Of a DNA stretch of 64,000 bases, positions 22,867-39,400 are shown piece by piece. The notes beneath the pieces are model-generated. The model worked only from the letters and a program-made list of their open reading frames with translations. It had not been told where the DNA came from and made no database searches. The translations under genes were made by a program, and so were the position numbers. Within the stretch, counting starts at the first letter, position 1, and each line of letters opens with the position of its first letter. Source of the DNA: Anaeromyces robustus (taxonomy: Eukaryota > Neocallimastigomycota > Neocallimastigomycetes > Neocallimastigales > Neocallimastigaceae); NCBI GenBank assembly GCA_002104895.1, contig MCFG01000045.1:124001-188000 (forward strand), given 5' to 3'.

Positions 22867-25008
22867 ATGGGTTTTTATGATCATAAACCTTTAACTTTTA
22901 ATGAAATACTTGCTATTATAGTACATAGTATTTCTCTAATATGTCTTATATTAGTTATATATTTAACTTTTAGAAGAAATAGTTTAGTTTCTTTCTTTGC
23001 AGTAGCAAATATAGGGCAACATATTTCAAAACTTTTACGTATTATAATATTTAGTTTTCCTATGTTAAAAGCACCAACATGGTGTTGTTATCTTCATGCC
23101 TTTGTAAATTATTTAACTTGTGGTATGGAATCTTATATTGCAATGTTGTAAGTATTTTTTTTTATTTTTTTTTATTTTTTATTTTTTTTCTTTATTGATA
23201 TAATATTATTATAAATATCTTATTATTATATATATATAATATATAATTTATAATTTTTAATTATATAATTAATACTTATTTCTTTTAATATGATATATAT
23301 ATTATAATTTTATATATTTATTTATTTATTATTTTTTCTTTTTTTAAAAAAAAAAAGATTTGCTATGCGTCTATGGCTTATGATTACTAAAAAAGATAGA
23401 TTAAAATTATGGCTTCTTGAACATACTAAATTATTATCATATGTTATGGGTTTAGGAATTCCAACTATTTTAGCCGTTTTAACTGTTGCTCCACAATTAC
23501 TTCAAGGTAAAAATTTTGTTATTCCAAAAGATGCCCAAAATTGTATGGCAGGTTATCGTCAATTACCATGGCAAATTAATTTAACTGGTCCAGGAACTCT
23601 TTTACCACCAACGATTCTTGCTATTCTCTTTGGTTGTAAGTATTAATTAATAAAATCAATAGATATATACAAAAACAAAAAAAAAAAAAAAAAAAAAAAG
23701 AGGAAATGAAATTATTAAAATATAAATAAGAAAATCAATAAATATAAATATAATAAATATATATTAATCTTTCTTTTTTTTTTTTTTTCTTTTTTTCTTT
23801 TTTTTTTTTAAAATTTTTTTTAAAAAAAAAATTTCTTTTTTTATATTTTTCATCATTATTTTATAATAGTACATATTGCTATTGTTCTTTGTACAGTTTC
23901 CACTCAAAACATTGTAAAAGATGTTAAAAAATTCAGTACTATTTCCTATTCTAGTTGGATTAGAATGTTATGGTTTGGTATTCTTTTCTGTGTTGTTGTT
24001 GCTATTAATGTTGGTAGAGATTATAAAAATGCTAAAAATTTAAAAGAACATGGTATTCCAGAACCAGCACTTTTTAATATTGGTGTTGGATATCTTGTTA
24101 CTGCTGGTTTAGGACTTGGTGTATTACTTATTTTCGGTACCACCGTAGAAGCTAAAAAGAAGATTTCAAAATTAATTAAATCATCTTTTGATGGTATCTC
24201 TTCTTCTATATTTACCAAGAAGAGTAGTACTAATCAAAGTCAAAGTCAAAGAACTTATACAAATAATAATAGTTTTAATACAAGTTTCATTGGTGGACCA
24301 GATAGTTCACTTGTTATTAAAACTGATAATCTTTCTTTCCATAAAGGTCCAGATAGTGCTTTAAATTCACCAAAAAGTTCAATTATTTCACCAACTACTA
24401 TTAAAAATAGTAGTGTTAAAGCTAAAAAACCCATTGATGAAGTTGAAGCTTCCATGGAATTTACTAAATTTATGAAATCTGTAAATAAAGTAGTTAAAGA
24501 TGAAAATGAAATGATGGAAATGAATAATATGAATGGAGGAGGATATACTAGAAATTTAAATCCAATGATGCATGATAATAGAGATCATCATGATTTAAAT
24601 ATAAATACCAATTACAATACTCCACCATTCTTTGCTTCTAATTCTCCAATAAATAATGGAAGTATTACACCAAGAATGATGATACCAATTCAAAAATTTT
24701 CACATCAAAGAATGCAAAGTCAACAAATGCAAATACATCATCAACAATCTATACCACAAATGTCTACTCTTAGTGATGATAATCAAACTTTAATTAATAA
24801 TTATAAATTAGATGAAGAAAGTCTTTTAAAGAATACCGATTTAGATGAATCTATGCTAAGAATGGATACTTCAAGTTCTTCTATTAATCCAAATATTGGT
24901 GTTAATTATAATAATAATAATAATAATATTAATTATGTACGGAATGGAACCTTTACAGAAGAAATTGTTTATCCACCAAAATTATCATTTTCTGTTAAAA
25001 TGAAATAG
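22867..25008 (+). CDS. Seven-transmembrane receptor, candidate STE3-like (pheromone-receptor class) GPCR
   Basis: Three exons join(22867..23147, 23358..23635, 23870..25008) with GTAAGT donors and AG acceptors; phases close to give 565 aa. Seven hydrophobic helices are visible at about 12-34, 40-63, 72-104, 118-142, 172-196, 214-236 and 252-277, followed by a 290-residue Ser/Asn/Met/His-rich cytoplasmic tail with basic and acidic patches. After helix 4 the segment GLGIPTILAV then QGKNFVIPKDAQNC resembles fungal STE3 receptors, where VVQGxRFDIxEDxGC is typical; WCCYLH before helix 3 also fits. A Git3/cAMP-receptor-type relationship is the main alternative. The receptor would sit in the plasma membrane and couple to a heterotrimeric G protein. 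The first ATG follows an AAAAG-rich leader and leaves a short extracellular N-terminus. Confidence 0.75.
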
Positions 25009-25205
25009 AAATAAAAAATAAAAAATAAAAAATAACAAACAAAAACAAAATAAGAAAATAAAAAAATATAAAAAATAAAAATAAAAATTTAAATTTAAAT
25101 TTAAATTCAAACTAGAATTAAAACAATTTTTTTTTTATAAAAATAATTTTTATAAGAAAAAAAAAAAAAAAAAAAGAAACTAAAAAAAAATAATAAAACA
25201 TTTAA

Positions 25206-25238
<33 letters not shown>

Positions 25239-26147
25239 TTCATTTATTTATCAAATTATTATTATTATTATTTATTTATTTTTTTTATTATATATAGATT
25301 TTATAATAATATATAATAAAAAAAAATGATAAAATAATATAACATGATAATATAATCTTTTCTTTCTAATATATAATATATAATATAATATATAATATAA
25401 AAAAAAAAACAAAATAACAAACCAACATTTTTTTTCTTCATAAACAATGTCACTATCAATTTTATCTTTATCTTTTTTCATTTTCAATTTTATTTTTATG
25501 TATCTTTTTTTTTTTTTTTTTTTTTTGTTTTGATTTTAAAGTTAAAACAAAACAAAACAAAGAAAAAATAATAATAAACATTTTATCTTTTTTTTATTAC
25601 CATTTTCTATATACTTTTTATTTTTTTTTTAAAAAAAAAAAAAAACAACTATTATTTATTTATTTTTTTCTTATTTCAATTTATGTTTTAATAAGAAAAA
25701 AAAAAAGACAAAAAAAAGAAAAATTCTTTATATTTATTTTTATATTTTATTTAAAAACTATCAAAAAAAAAAAAAAAAAAAAAAAAAAAATAAGAAATGA
25801 TAAAAAAAGCGAAATAAAAAATATTAAAATTTTAAATAAATTAAAACAAAAAAATAAAAAAATTAAAAATTTTACAATAAAAAAGTAATATCTTTTTTTA
25901 TTTTATTAAAACTTAATTATGTAGAAGAGGATAAAGATTGATGATAAGGTTTTTATTTTATTTTTTTTTTTTTAATTTGTTTATATTTTGATTTCTGTTT
26001 TTTTTTTGTTGTTGTTTAAATAACTTGTTATATATAATATATTATATTTTATTTAATTAGTTAATAATTAAACTAATTATAATTATATTTTATTTTTATT
26101 TTAAGACAGTTTTTAATATTATTTAAACTTTATTAGAAACAAATTTT
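25009..26147. other. A+T-rich spacer; no gene seen
   Basis: Poly(A)/poly(T) runs, a short TAA array (about 25207-25240), TATAATA repeats (about 25365-25400) and an AAATTT palindromic run (about 25087-25110). The minus-strand frame 25272-25487 is not supported. Confidence 0.6.
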
Positions 26148-26157
26148 ATATTAATAA

Positions 26158-26953
26158 CCCCCAATACCAACTGGGGTTCTTCTGGATTATGAGAATACGC
26201 AGCGGTTTTCAGTTTAACTATAAGTTTCTACTTAAAGGTAAGTCTTCACTTGAAAACTTTCCTACTTGCTGCCCTTGCTGTGGTGAAAAAACGCAAAGTT
26301 TCTCTCATTGGATATTCAATTGTAAGGCCTTTGAACAGGATAGAAATACTTTTATTAAACACAATGTTGACTTAAACTCGAAGTTCACCCAAATTAATCG
26401 AACTAACTCACTGGGATTTTCTGAGGACTTAGACGAAGATTTTGAAAATAATATATATTACTTGATGCTTAACGCTTTCCTTGATGGGTGTTATGCATTT
26501 GATAAACTAGATATTATGAGGGAACGGAGATGGTGGCGTGGACAACTTTTCAAAGGTTCACCCGAGTCTCCTGTTCCGTATATTGTGGGTCTGTCGCATT
26601 TTCTTACTGTTGTCATGCCAATTGTGAATATTTCCTTTCGGATTCTTCTTAATTGGTATAATAACAATAAGAACACTCCGGGCGGCTTCAAGGGCGTCGA
26701 CGTCGAAAAGATAAGGCATGGAATTTATTCCGACACGGATTCGAATGGTATCTCATTCGTTGAATGGGAGAGGTTAGAAGTTTAACTTCTTTCCTTTTTT
26801 TTTATTTAATATTTTAATTTGATTAATATCTGTAATAAATTTTATTTATTTTTTTTATCTTTTATTACTTGTATTTAATTTACATTTCATGTAATATTTA
26901 TGTCACATGTATGTTTATTTTAAATTAATAATATAAATAAAGATTAATCCTAG

Positions 26954-26995
<42 letters not shown>
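26158..26995 (+). mobile_element. 5'-truncated LINE (second family) with poly(A) and 10-bp target-site duplication
   Basis: ATATTAATAA occurs at 26148-26157 and again at 26996-27005 directly after a 39-base A run (26957-26995), marking the insertion ends. The coding part is open from the truncation point to TAA at 26783-26785; the stretch from the first ATG (26189) is 198 codons. It starts with RIRSGFQFNYKFLLKGK and has a zinc-binding cluster CCPCC...SHWIFNC typical of the C-terminal end of LINE reverse transcriptases (zf-RVT type). It lacks the RT and endonuclease domains. It differs clearly from the 36.5-40.9 kb LINE. The intact frame and clean duplication suggest a young insertion. Confidence 0.88.
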
Positions 26996-26999
<4 letters not shown>

Positions 27000-27005
27000 T
27001 AATAA

Positions 27006-28483
27006 AAATTAATTAAATTCAATAAAAATGTTCAAGAAGTAGAAAACAAAAATAAAAAAAAAAGTAATAATATTAAAATATTAAAATATTAAAATATTCA
27101 AATATTATAAAGTATCGCATTTATTTATAATTAATAATAATTATTATATAATTGATTAAAAAAAAGAAAAAGAGAAAAATAATGATAAAAAAAAAAGGTA
27201 AATAATAAAAATAATAAAATAAGATCAAAATAAAAAAAAAATATATATAATAACTAAAAAAAACTATTGAAATTTAAATCAAAAAAAAAAAAAAAATTTT
27301 ATACACAAAAACTGAAGCTTACACAAATATAATGAAACAACATCAAACAATCACTAAACCAAGAATGTCACCAATGAATACACAAAAAAATTTTTCATTT
27401 ACATTTTTATATATCTATATATTATATAATTAAAATTAAAAAATTAAAAATTGAAATTATATTAAAATTATAATAAAATTTAAAATAAAATATTAATAAA
27501 AAAAAAAAGATCACAAAACATAATTATTCCTTTTTTATACAATAAAATACATAGAATATCATAACAAAAAAAAAAATACATTAAAGATATTAAAAAAATA
27601 ATAATAATAATTCTATGAATACAAAAAATTATTTTAATTATTTAAATTTTTTAATTATTTTAATTATTAAATTATTAAATAATAATTAAAATAATAATTA
27701 AAATAATAATTAAATTAATATATTAAAATAATTAATCGTTATTTAATGATTTATCTTTTTTTTAATGATTTAATGATTTAATTATTATTTTTAATTATAA
27801 TTTTTAATTATTTCAAGTAATAAAAAAATTATTTTGATTTGTTTAAATTATATTTATTATTAACACGGTTTAGTTTTATTTTTTCTTTAATGATATTTGT
27901 ATTTTTTATCACCCATTTATTATTTAATTTTATCTTATTAATTTAATTATTATTTATCAAGTTATTATTTATTAATGGTTTGTTTTATATTTTTTAATTA
28001 CATTTTTTTTTTATTTTTTTTTTTATTTATTTTTTATTTGTTTATCTTTATATTGATTGATTTTTTAAATGTTTTATGTATGATGAATAAATAGCCATTG
28101 TAACTCATTGTTTCATTTTTTTATTATTTTTATTATGTTTTAAACAAATAAATCCATCATTCAATCCATCCTTCCATCATTCCATTGGTTTAAATGTAAA
28201 TAAAAAAAAAAAAAAATTTTGTCCGTTAAGTTAATTATTATAAAATTAAATATTTTTATTTTTATTTTTTATTTTTTATTTTTTATTATATTATATATTA
28301 TATTTTATTTAACTATTTATTTAACTATTTATTATTTATTTTGTTTCCATTTTTTTATAACTATTTTCTTATTTATTATGGTTTCAGACTTTTATTTAGA
28401 TGTCATAAAATTATTTAATTTATTTTATTTAACAGTTTTTAAATAATTTCATTTATTTTGTTATTATTTATTATTTATTATTT

Positions 28484-28519
<36 letters not shown>

Positions 28520-30246
28520 TTATTATTTATTATTTATTATTTATTATTTATTATTTATTTATTATATTTAATAATAATAATAATAATAATAATTTGTATA
28601 TATTTTTTGAATATATATCCCATTTTTATGTTTGAATTAGCCCAAAAAAAAAGAAATAACACTAATACTGTTATTGTGGATTTAATTGTTTATTCATTAA
28701 TAAAAAAAGGATTAAATAATAGAAAAATGAATACAACAAAAAATGGGTTTTCATTTAAGTTATGAAAAAAAAGAAAAAAATAAAACAAAACAAATAATAG
28801 AAATTTATTCTATTATTATTTATTATTTATTATTTATTATGATGATGATGATGAAATAAATAAAAATTAAATAAAAAAATGATTAACAGATTAATATTCT
28901 GTATATAAAATCAAAACCAATAGAATTTCGTTATTTTTATTATATAATATTTTCTTTAATTATTTAATAATTAATTAATTATATTAAATTTAATCATCAA
29001 ATAATTCAATAATTAATTATTTAATAATATAAAAATATTAAGGAATAAAGTTTAATATTTATTATTATTAAAATTATAAAATTATATATAATCCTATTTT
29101 AATATCTTTATTTTCCATAATTATTTTCCATAATCATTTATTTATTTATTTATGTATTATATATTTATTTATTTATTTATTTATTTATTATTAATGATTA
29201 TCATATTTGTTTTTTTCTATTATTAATTTAACATTAATTATTAATTATCATTAATTATTATTTTAATATCTTATTTATTTTTATTTTATTTTTTTTAATT
29301 ATCATTTTTATAATTATTTTTAACCATCGTATTTCATGTCAAATGAATTTACTATTGTACAAACTGATATATAAAAAAGGTTTTATTAATATTAAATAAA
29401 TAGAGATTTCTAGTTTAGTTTATGTTAAAAAAGAATATGTTATGTTATGTAATATTTAACATTTAAATAATAATTGTTATTAAATATTGGATTTTGCATT
29501 TATTTTTTTAATTAATACATAAATAATAAAAAATATCATTATTTAAAATCAAATAAAATAAAATAAAAAAGAGATTAATAAGACAATTATATATACTACT
29601 CCTCAATGATAATAAAATTTTTCATCTTAAATAATATTAAAATTAAAAAATAAAAATAAAATAAAAAAATAAAATAAAAATAAAATAAAATAAAATAAAA
29701 TTAGAGAATCTTATCAAATAAATAATTATATTAAATAATTATTAAAAATATTTGTAATCCTGAAAAAATTCTTTTAGGGAAAAAAAAAGAAATCTAATTG
29801 AAATGAATTGATAAACTAATAATAAAATGAATTTTTATAAATGAATAAATTGATTTAATTAATCATAAAATTTAAAATTAAAATTTTTTATTATTATTTC
29901 ATTTCCTGTCATTTAATGAAATAATAATTTTTAATAAATTTTAATAATAATAGAAAAAAAATTTTTTTTTTCCTTTTTTTTTTTCCTTTTTTTTTTTCCT
30001 TTTTTTTATTTTATTTATTTTATTTTATTTAATTAATTTAATTTTCTTTTTCTTTTTCTTTTTCTTTTTTTCTTTTTTTTTTATTATTATTTACTTTAAT
30101 TGTCTTTTTATTTTATTTATTTTATTTTATTATTTGTAATTTTTAATAATAAAATTATTTATTAATAAACGTTGATCAAAATCCAAAATTTTACTTGACT
30201 CTTGTGTTTATTTTTGTGTAACTTTAAACCATAGAAAGAAAAATCA

Positions 30247-30282
<36 letters not shown>

Positions 30283-30283
30283 A

Positions 30284-30339
<56 letters not shown>

Positions 30340-31653
30340 AATAAATAATAAATAAATAAAATAATAATACTAATAATTATAATAATGATAGTTTTAAGAG
30401 TATAATAAATTATTATATGATAATAATATTTAATTAGTTAATAATTAATATTTAATATTTAATATTTATCTTTTCTATAACATTAATATTTATTAATTAA
30501 TTATTTTGTTATTCATTCATTATATTTTGTTATTCATTCATTACTCTATATTATTGTAACATTATAATTAATGTAATGTGGCTTATAATTTTAAAAAATT
30601 TTAATTATATTCATAAAAATAATTTATTTAATTTACATAAATTTATAAATAAAATTTATATTTTTTATTTATTGCATAAATTTATTTTTTATTTACATAT
30701 ATTTATTTTTTATTTACATAAATTTACTATTTATAATAAAAGAGCAATTATTATTAACTAAATAAATAAATAAATAAATAATTAAAATAATTAATAAATA
30801 ATAAATTTATTAATCAAAAATAATAAAATATTAATAGTTATTGTTTAGGTGGCAATGGATTAATAAATTTGACTTGAAAACTAGTTTTGAATCAAACAGA
30901 TTATAAACCATTTAATTATACTTTTAATTCATTATTTATTATGATTAATTTAAAGGAAATAAAATGTTAAGTATTTATATAGTTTTAGAAACAAGTTTTA
31001 TTATAATTAATTTAAAGAGAAATAAAAAAAAAAAAAAAAAAAAAAAATCACTTTTTTAAATCTTAAGAAATTTTTCATATTTTATTTTTCTAATTTAATT
31101 TATATAGTATAAAGCTTAAATTGTTTAACATTTTACAATTAATAAACTAATTAAAATTATATAATGGAAAAAAAAAAAAACTTAATGTATATTTGAAAAT
31201 TTAAATTAATTGAAAATATAAAATAATTTTTAAAATAATTTTTATAATTTAAGATATTACAGTTTAATATTTAAAAGAATTTTTTACTTATAAATATTGG
31301 CAAAATATTTATAAGTAAAAAATTCTTTTAAATAATCATTAATTTTACGAGAACTTTAATTTTTTTAAGAACTGAATGTTAAAAATTATTAATAGATTTT
31401 AATATATTCTTTTAATTTATATTTAGAATGTTAAAAAAAAAAAAAAAATACAAGATAAAATTAAATTTATAATATTATTAATTAGTTTAAAAAGAGAAAA
31501 TAATATATATAAATTAAATAAATAAATTTGATAGATACTGGAAGGGAATATATATAAACTAACAGAATATATTGGAAAGAAATATATATAAAACTAAATA
31601 AAATTTGTAATATATACTGGGAGGAATTATTTATATACAAATACACATTGTGA

Positions 31654-31685
<32 letters not shown>

Positions 31686-31720
31686 AAGTTTTAATAGATT
31701 TTTAAATTTAAATATAAAAA
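27006..31720. other. Long A+T-rich spacer; no gene seen
   Basis: Includes TTTA/TTA arrays (28440-28600, 29140-29190), TTTTTCC repeats (29960-30010), TTTTTC repeats (30043-30068), a TAA array (30245-30370), a slightly more complex patch at 30840-30930, a 28-bp perfect hairpin at 31271-31331 and a TA run (31650-31678). The frames 28219-28446, 30576-30761 and 31482-31790 (minus) are low complexity. Confidence 0.6.
31271..31331. repeat. Perfect 28-bp inverted repeat with 5-base loop
   Basis: TTAAAAGAATTTTTTACTTA.. (31271-31298) and its exact complement (31304-31331) enclose GGCAA. It lies about 390 bp upstream of the solute-binding/GPCR gene and is transcribed only if the promoter lies further upstream. 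Confidence 0.9.
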
Positions 31721-34781
<3,061 letters not shown>

Positions 34782-36471
34782 TAAAAAAAATTAATATAAT
34801 TATAAAATATATTAATTATAAATATATTAAAAAAAATATTAACAATCAAAATTAATAATTAAAAAAAAAAAAAAAAATTCAAAAAAGAAAAAAAAAAAAA
34901 AAAAAATTAACAAAAATTATTATAATAATTATTATCTATTAAATGTTGCTACAAGTTTAAAAAATAATTTTTTTTTTTTAATGATTATTAAGTTTTTTAT
35001 TCTATATTATAATTATTATAATGAATTAAAATCTTTTTTAATTATTTTTTAGAAATAATGCTTTTATTGTTATATAATAAAAGTAATAATAAATAAAAGA
35101 CAATAAATAGTATCTTTTTATATTCTTTTTTTTACTACTTTTTTTTTTTTTTCTTTTAAAAAAAAAGTAGTAAAAAAAGAATGAATTATAATTTTATCAT
35201 GAAAAATTATAGTTACTAGATTTCTTATATAATATTATAGGGTATTAAACTATAAATATTTTTTCTTAAAAAAAAAATATAATTAATAAATGGAAATAGT
35301 TAAAACTTTTTTCTTTACATAGAACTTTAATTAACAATACATCTGTATACAAAGATTAAAATTATTAATAAAATAAAATAAAATATATTACATCAAAGTA
35401 TTTTTAATAAATATAATTGTATATTAGTATATAAAATGTAAATATATATATATATAGTATCTTGATTTTTATTCTTTTTATTTAATATAATTTTTAATTA
35501 TATATCAATTATAAATATTAAACATAATATACAATTGAAAACCTTTAATAACATAAAAATTTTTCATTTCTATATAAATAATGTTGATTTTATATATAAT
35601 TATTATTTTTTATTGCATATTAATAATAATTATACATGTATACATTACTTGAAAACTTTTTTTATTATCATATAAAATTATCTTTTTTTTTTTTCTTCTT
35701 GATTTCGAATATATGAAATTAATTATAATTCTTTTTTTTTATTTTTAGGTTGCATATAAAATTATAAGTGTATTCATAAAATTTAGTATTAATAGTATTG
35801 ATGTAATAAAAAAAAAAGTTAAATTTTTTTGTTTTTATAATTAAAAAGAATAATAAATATTTAATAAATAATAATAATAGAAAAATAATAAAATATATAT
35901 ATGATACACTATAATAAAAATATATAAGAATTTATTAACAAATTTATTAATAAAACAATTATTCTATTAAACGAGAAAACGACTAAAAAGAATATCATAT
36001 TAGAATATTTATAAATATTTATAATTATATGAATTCATATTTAAATCATTGAATTATAATATTTATATTATTAAGATTATAAAATATCCTAGTCTTTATA
36101 TGAAATTAGGGCTTAGTACTGGACTTAATAAGGAGATTATTATTATTTTTTTTTTCTTTTTTCAATTACAATATATTAATTTATTATATAAAAATAGCTT
36201 GACAATTGATTGTAATTATATATTTTTTAAAAAAAAAATAAAAAAAAAAAAAATAACCTATCAACAAATATTTTATATAATATATTTTATATAATATTTA
36301 ATTACAATAATTTTGATTTATTATTAGTAAATGTAAGTATTATTATTATTCTATACATTTTTTATATTTTTGTATTATCATTACAGTCATCAGTACTTAA
36401 TTATTAAAATTAAAAAAGTATATATATATTTTTTTAAAAAATATAATATATATTAAAATTAAATTTATTTA
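34782..36471. other. A+T-rich spacer between GPCR gene and LINE; no gene seen
   Basis: Contains a hairpin at about 35121-35182 (ATTCTTTTTTTTACTACTTT and its complement) about 340 bp after the GPCR stop, possibly relevant to 3' end formation. GATACACTA near 35905 recalls the promoter elements at 3 and 5.5 kb. The frame 36049-36294 is unsupported. Confidence 0.6.
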
Positions 36472-39400
36472 TTTTTTTTTTTTTTTTTTTTTTTTAATGG
36501 CACACAATTTGTACGTCACTTTTATTGAATTTAAATATTAAAATACATGAATCATAAAAAAACACATAATGAAAAAAAATGATACTAAAAAAAATAAAAA
36601 ACCAGTAATATATTATAGATAATAATAAATAATACTGAAGGGAAAAAAAATAGTATAATAATATTTAAAAACAATAAATCCATACAAGCCCTTAATTCTA
36701 AATATAGAATTAAAGTAAAATTGATCTATCCTATTCCACTAGGGTCGGAAATAGGATCGGCATTTGCCATACTAGGCTGTCCTACTGTGTTATCAGCATT
36801 GACGTTCCTGGAGAGGTTGGTTTTAAATTTATTGAACAATATATGTTGTCTTTTACAGACAACAGGCATGATATCATTCAATAGAGCCGCAGATCGCAAC
36901 AAGAATGGGGATTTTGAATAAGTACCAGATTCAGTCTGACACTTAAACAAACATTCCCATTCCATTTTGTATGGACTATTGTTAATTCTATCACTAAAAC
37001 CATAATCCCTTCCACCAATTAAAAAAATATAAATACTATACCTATTAACTATTTTTTTATTACCTAATATATCTATATTACTAATACTATTAAACCTCAT
37101 ATTATTACTGTTTTTATAACCCTTAACAATACTATTAATTCTATTATCTACACTAGGGTTATTACTGGTCCTAACTAAACTATTAAAAAGACTATCTAAA
37201 AAATAAAAAAAATTTCTATCTAGATCAGAGAAGTGATCAATACGAAGATTTTTAAATAAGAAACAATTTATAAACCAATGATCAATTCTCTGATAACTGT
37301 CACAATGGAAACAACATGAACAACAATTAGGACAAGAATTATTAATCATTTTTGCAGCTTTAGCAACTCTAGCATCGATTTTATATCCATATCTTGCCCT
37401 AAGTATCCACCTAAAACCTTTGCTATATTCAGGATATTCTAGATTAAGTTTTAAGTAATTCCTTGATTCTTCAAATTTGTACATTTTATAAGTTTTAGCT
37501 TTAATTGATTTATCACTGTTCATGTCTCTGTCCCAATAGAATTCCATAATTTCTTTAGAGGAGGATGAAATATTGTTTAATTTATCATTTAATATTTTAC
37601 TTTCTTTGTCCCAAGTCCATTTTCTTGTTGTAGCAACATTATTAACTATCTTAGAGATAATGCAGTTGGAGTCCTTCCACTTATTAAAACATCTAACCTG
37701 AGCTAAAGCACATTTACCAGAAAGTGGAGGAATATTGAGTTCTTTTGAGATGCAATAAATAGAAACAAAAGAATTAGGTTTCGAGTAGCCTAAAATCCAA
37801 TAAAAACCTTTGTTAATAATTGTTTGTGTAGAACTAGTATTGTTTTTGTTAGAACCAAGCAAAGGAGCGTAATAGGAAACTTGTCCAATAACTTTTGCAG
37901 AGAATAAAGTTCTTTTAAGAGGAATAGGAATCAGATCATTTTTCAAAAAACCTTGAATTGAAAACAAAGCCTTACTAACTTTATTTTTTCATTTTACTGA
38001 TAACGAATTTTAAATCTAGAGTTTTGTGAAAGGGAACACCAAGGTATGTATAACAATCTGTTTTAGGGATTGGGATTCCTGTTAAATAAAAGGTAGGGTC
38101 TTCTCTAAGAATATATTCCGAATTTTCATGTCTAACAGCAAATGTGGCACATTTATTAATTCCAAAAGTCATCTCGTTGTCCTTAGCCCATTTACTAACT
38201 GAGCGAAGAAGTTTATTCATACGAGATCTACTAGGGGCACAAAGAACAATATCATTAGCAAATAATCCTCCACAGCAATATTCAGTATCTATTTTCACAC
38301 CATTATGCAGGCAATCGTTGAAGATGTTGTTGATAAACAAATTAAAAGTATAGGAGATAAGGGACATCCTTGTCGAACTCCTTTAAGTATACTGAAGGAA
38401 TCGGAAAATTGTCCATTAATTTTAACACAAGCTTTGGAAGACAGATATAGGTTCTCCAAAAATTGAAAGCATTTTCCTTGTATACCAAGAGTATAAATTT
38501 TCGATAAAATGTTATAGATGGGCACAGAATCGTAAGCTTTTTTAAGATCCAGAAAAGCTAAATAAGTATCTTCCCCTTTGAATTTACGTCTTTGACAAAT
38601 AGAAAGAATAGAGATAAAAAGACTAATACATTCTTCCTTATTCCGAAAGCCAAATTGTTCTGGTCTAATGAATCCATGACTTATACCATATTCAGAAATT
38701 CTAGAAGCAATAATTTTCGAAAGAATCTTAATACCATTATTGATAAGTGAGATACCACGATAGTTATCACAATTAGAAAGATCGCCTTTTTTTGGAATAG
38801 AAACAATGGATGCATTATTCCAAAAAATAGGAAAATCACCATTCCAAATACGATTAATTAAGAAACAGAAACAACTAAGACCAGCCGGAACATAGGAATC
38901 ATTATTTACAGAGTCATTCGAAGAGGAATCAGGAATTAAAGCTTTATAAAATTCAATAAGGATACCATCGGGACCCGAGGCTTTAAAGTTAGGGATAGAA
39001 AGGATGGCCTTTTTGATTTCTTCAATGCTGATATCTTGGTTAATATCCCATACTATGTTATTTCCACTCTTTATACGATTGATAGCGGGAGAATACTTCC
39101 AGAATTTTTTATTCATGCTATGTCCAGTAGAGTCATAACTAAGTTTCTTATAATAATTGCACCAAACATCTAATTGATCTTTAGTACTATACACTAAGTT
39201 ATCTTGGTGGTCTCTGATAGGATGAGGTATAAATAACTCCTGATTATTATTTTTAATATTCTTCTTAATCCATGACCATGATTTTCTGCTGTCATTTTTT
39301 AAGGTAGCCTCGCAGCCTATTTTAATCCAAAATAAATAGTTTTGTCTTCTAAATTCATTACATTTTTTATGAATAGATTGGCATAATTTATTATAAGATG

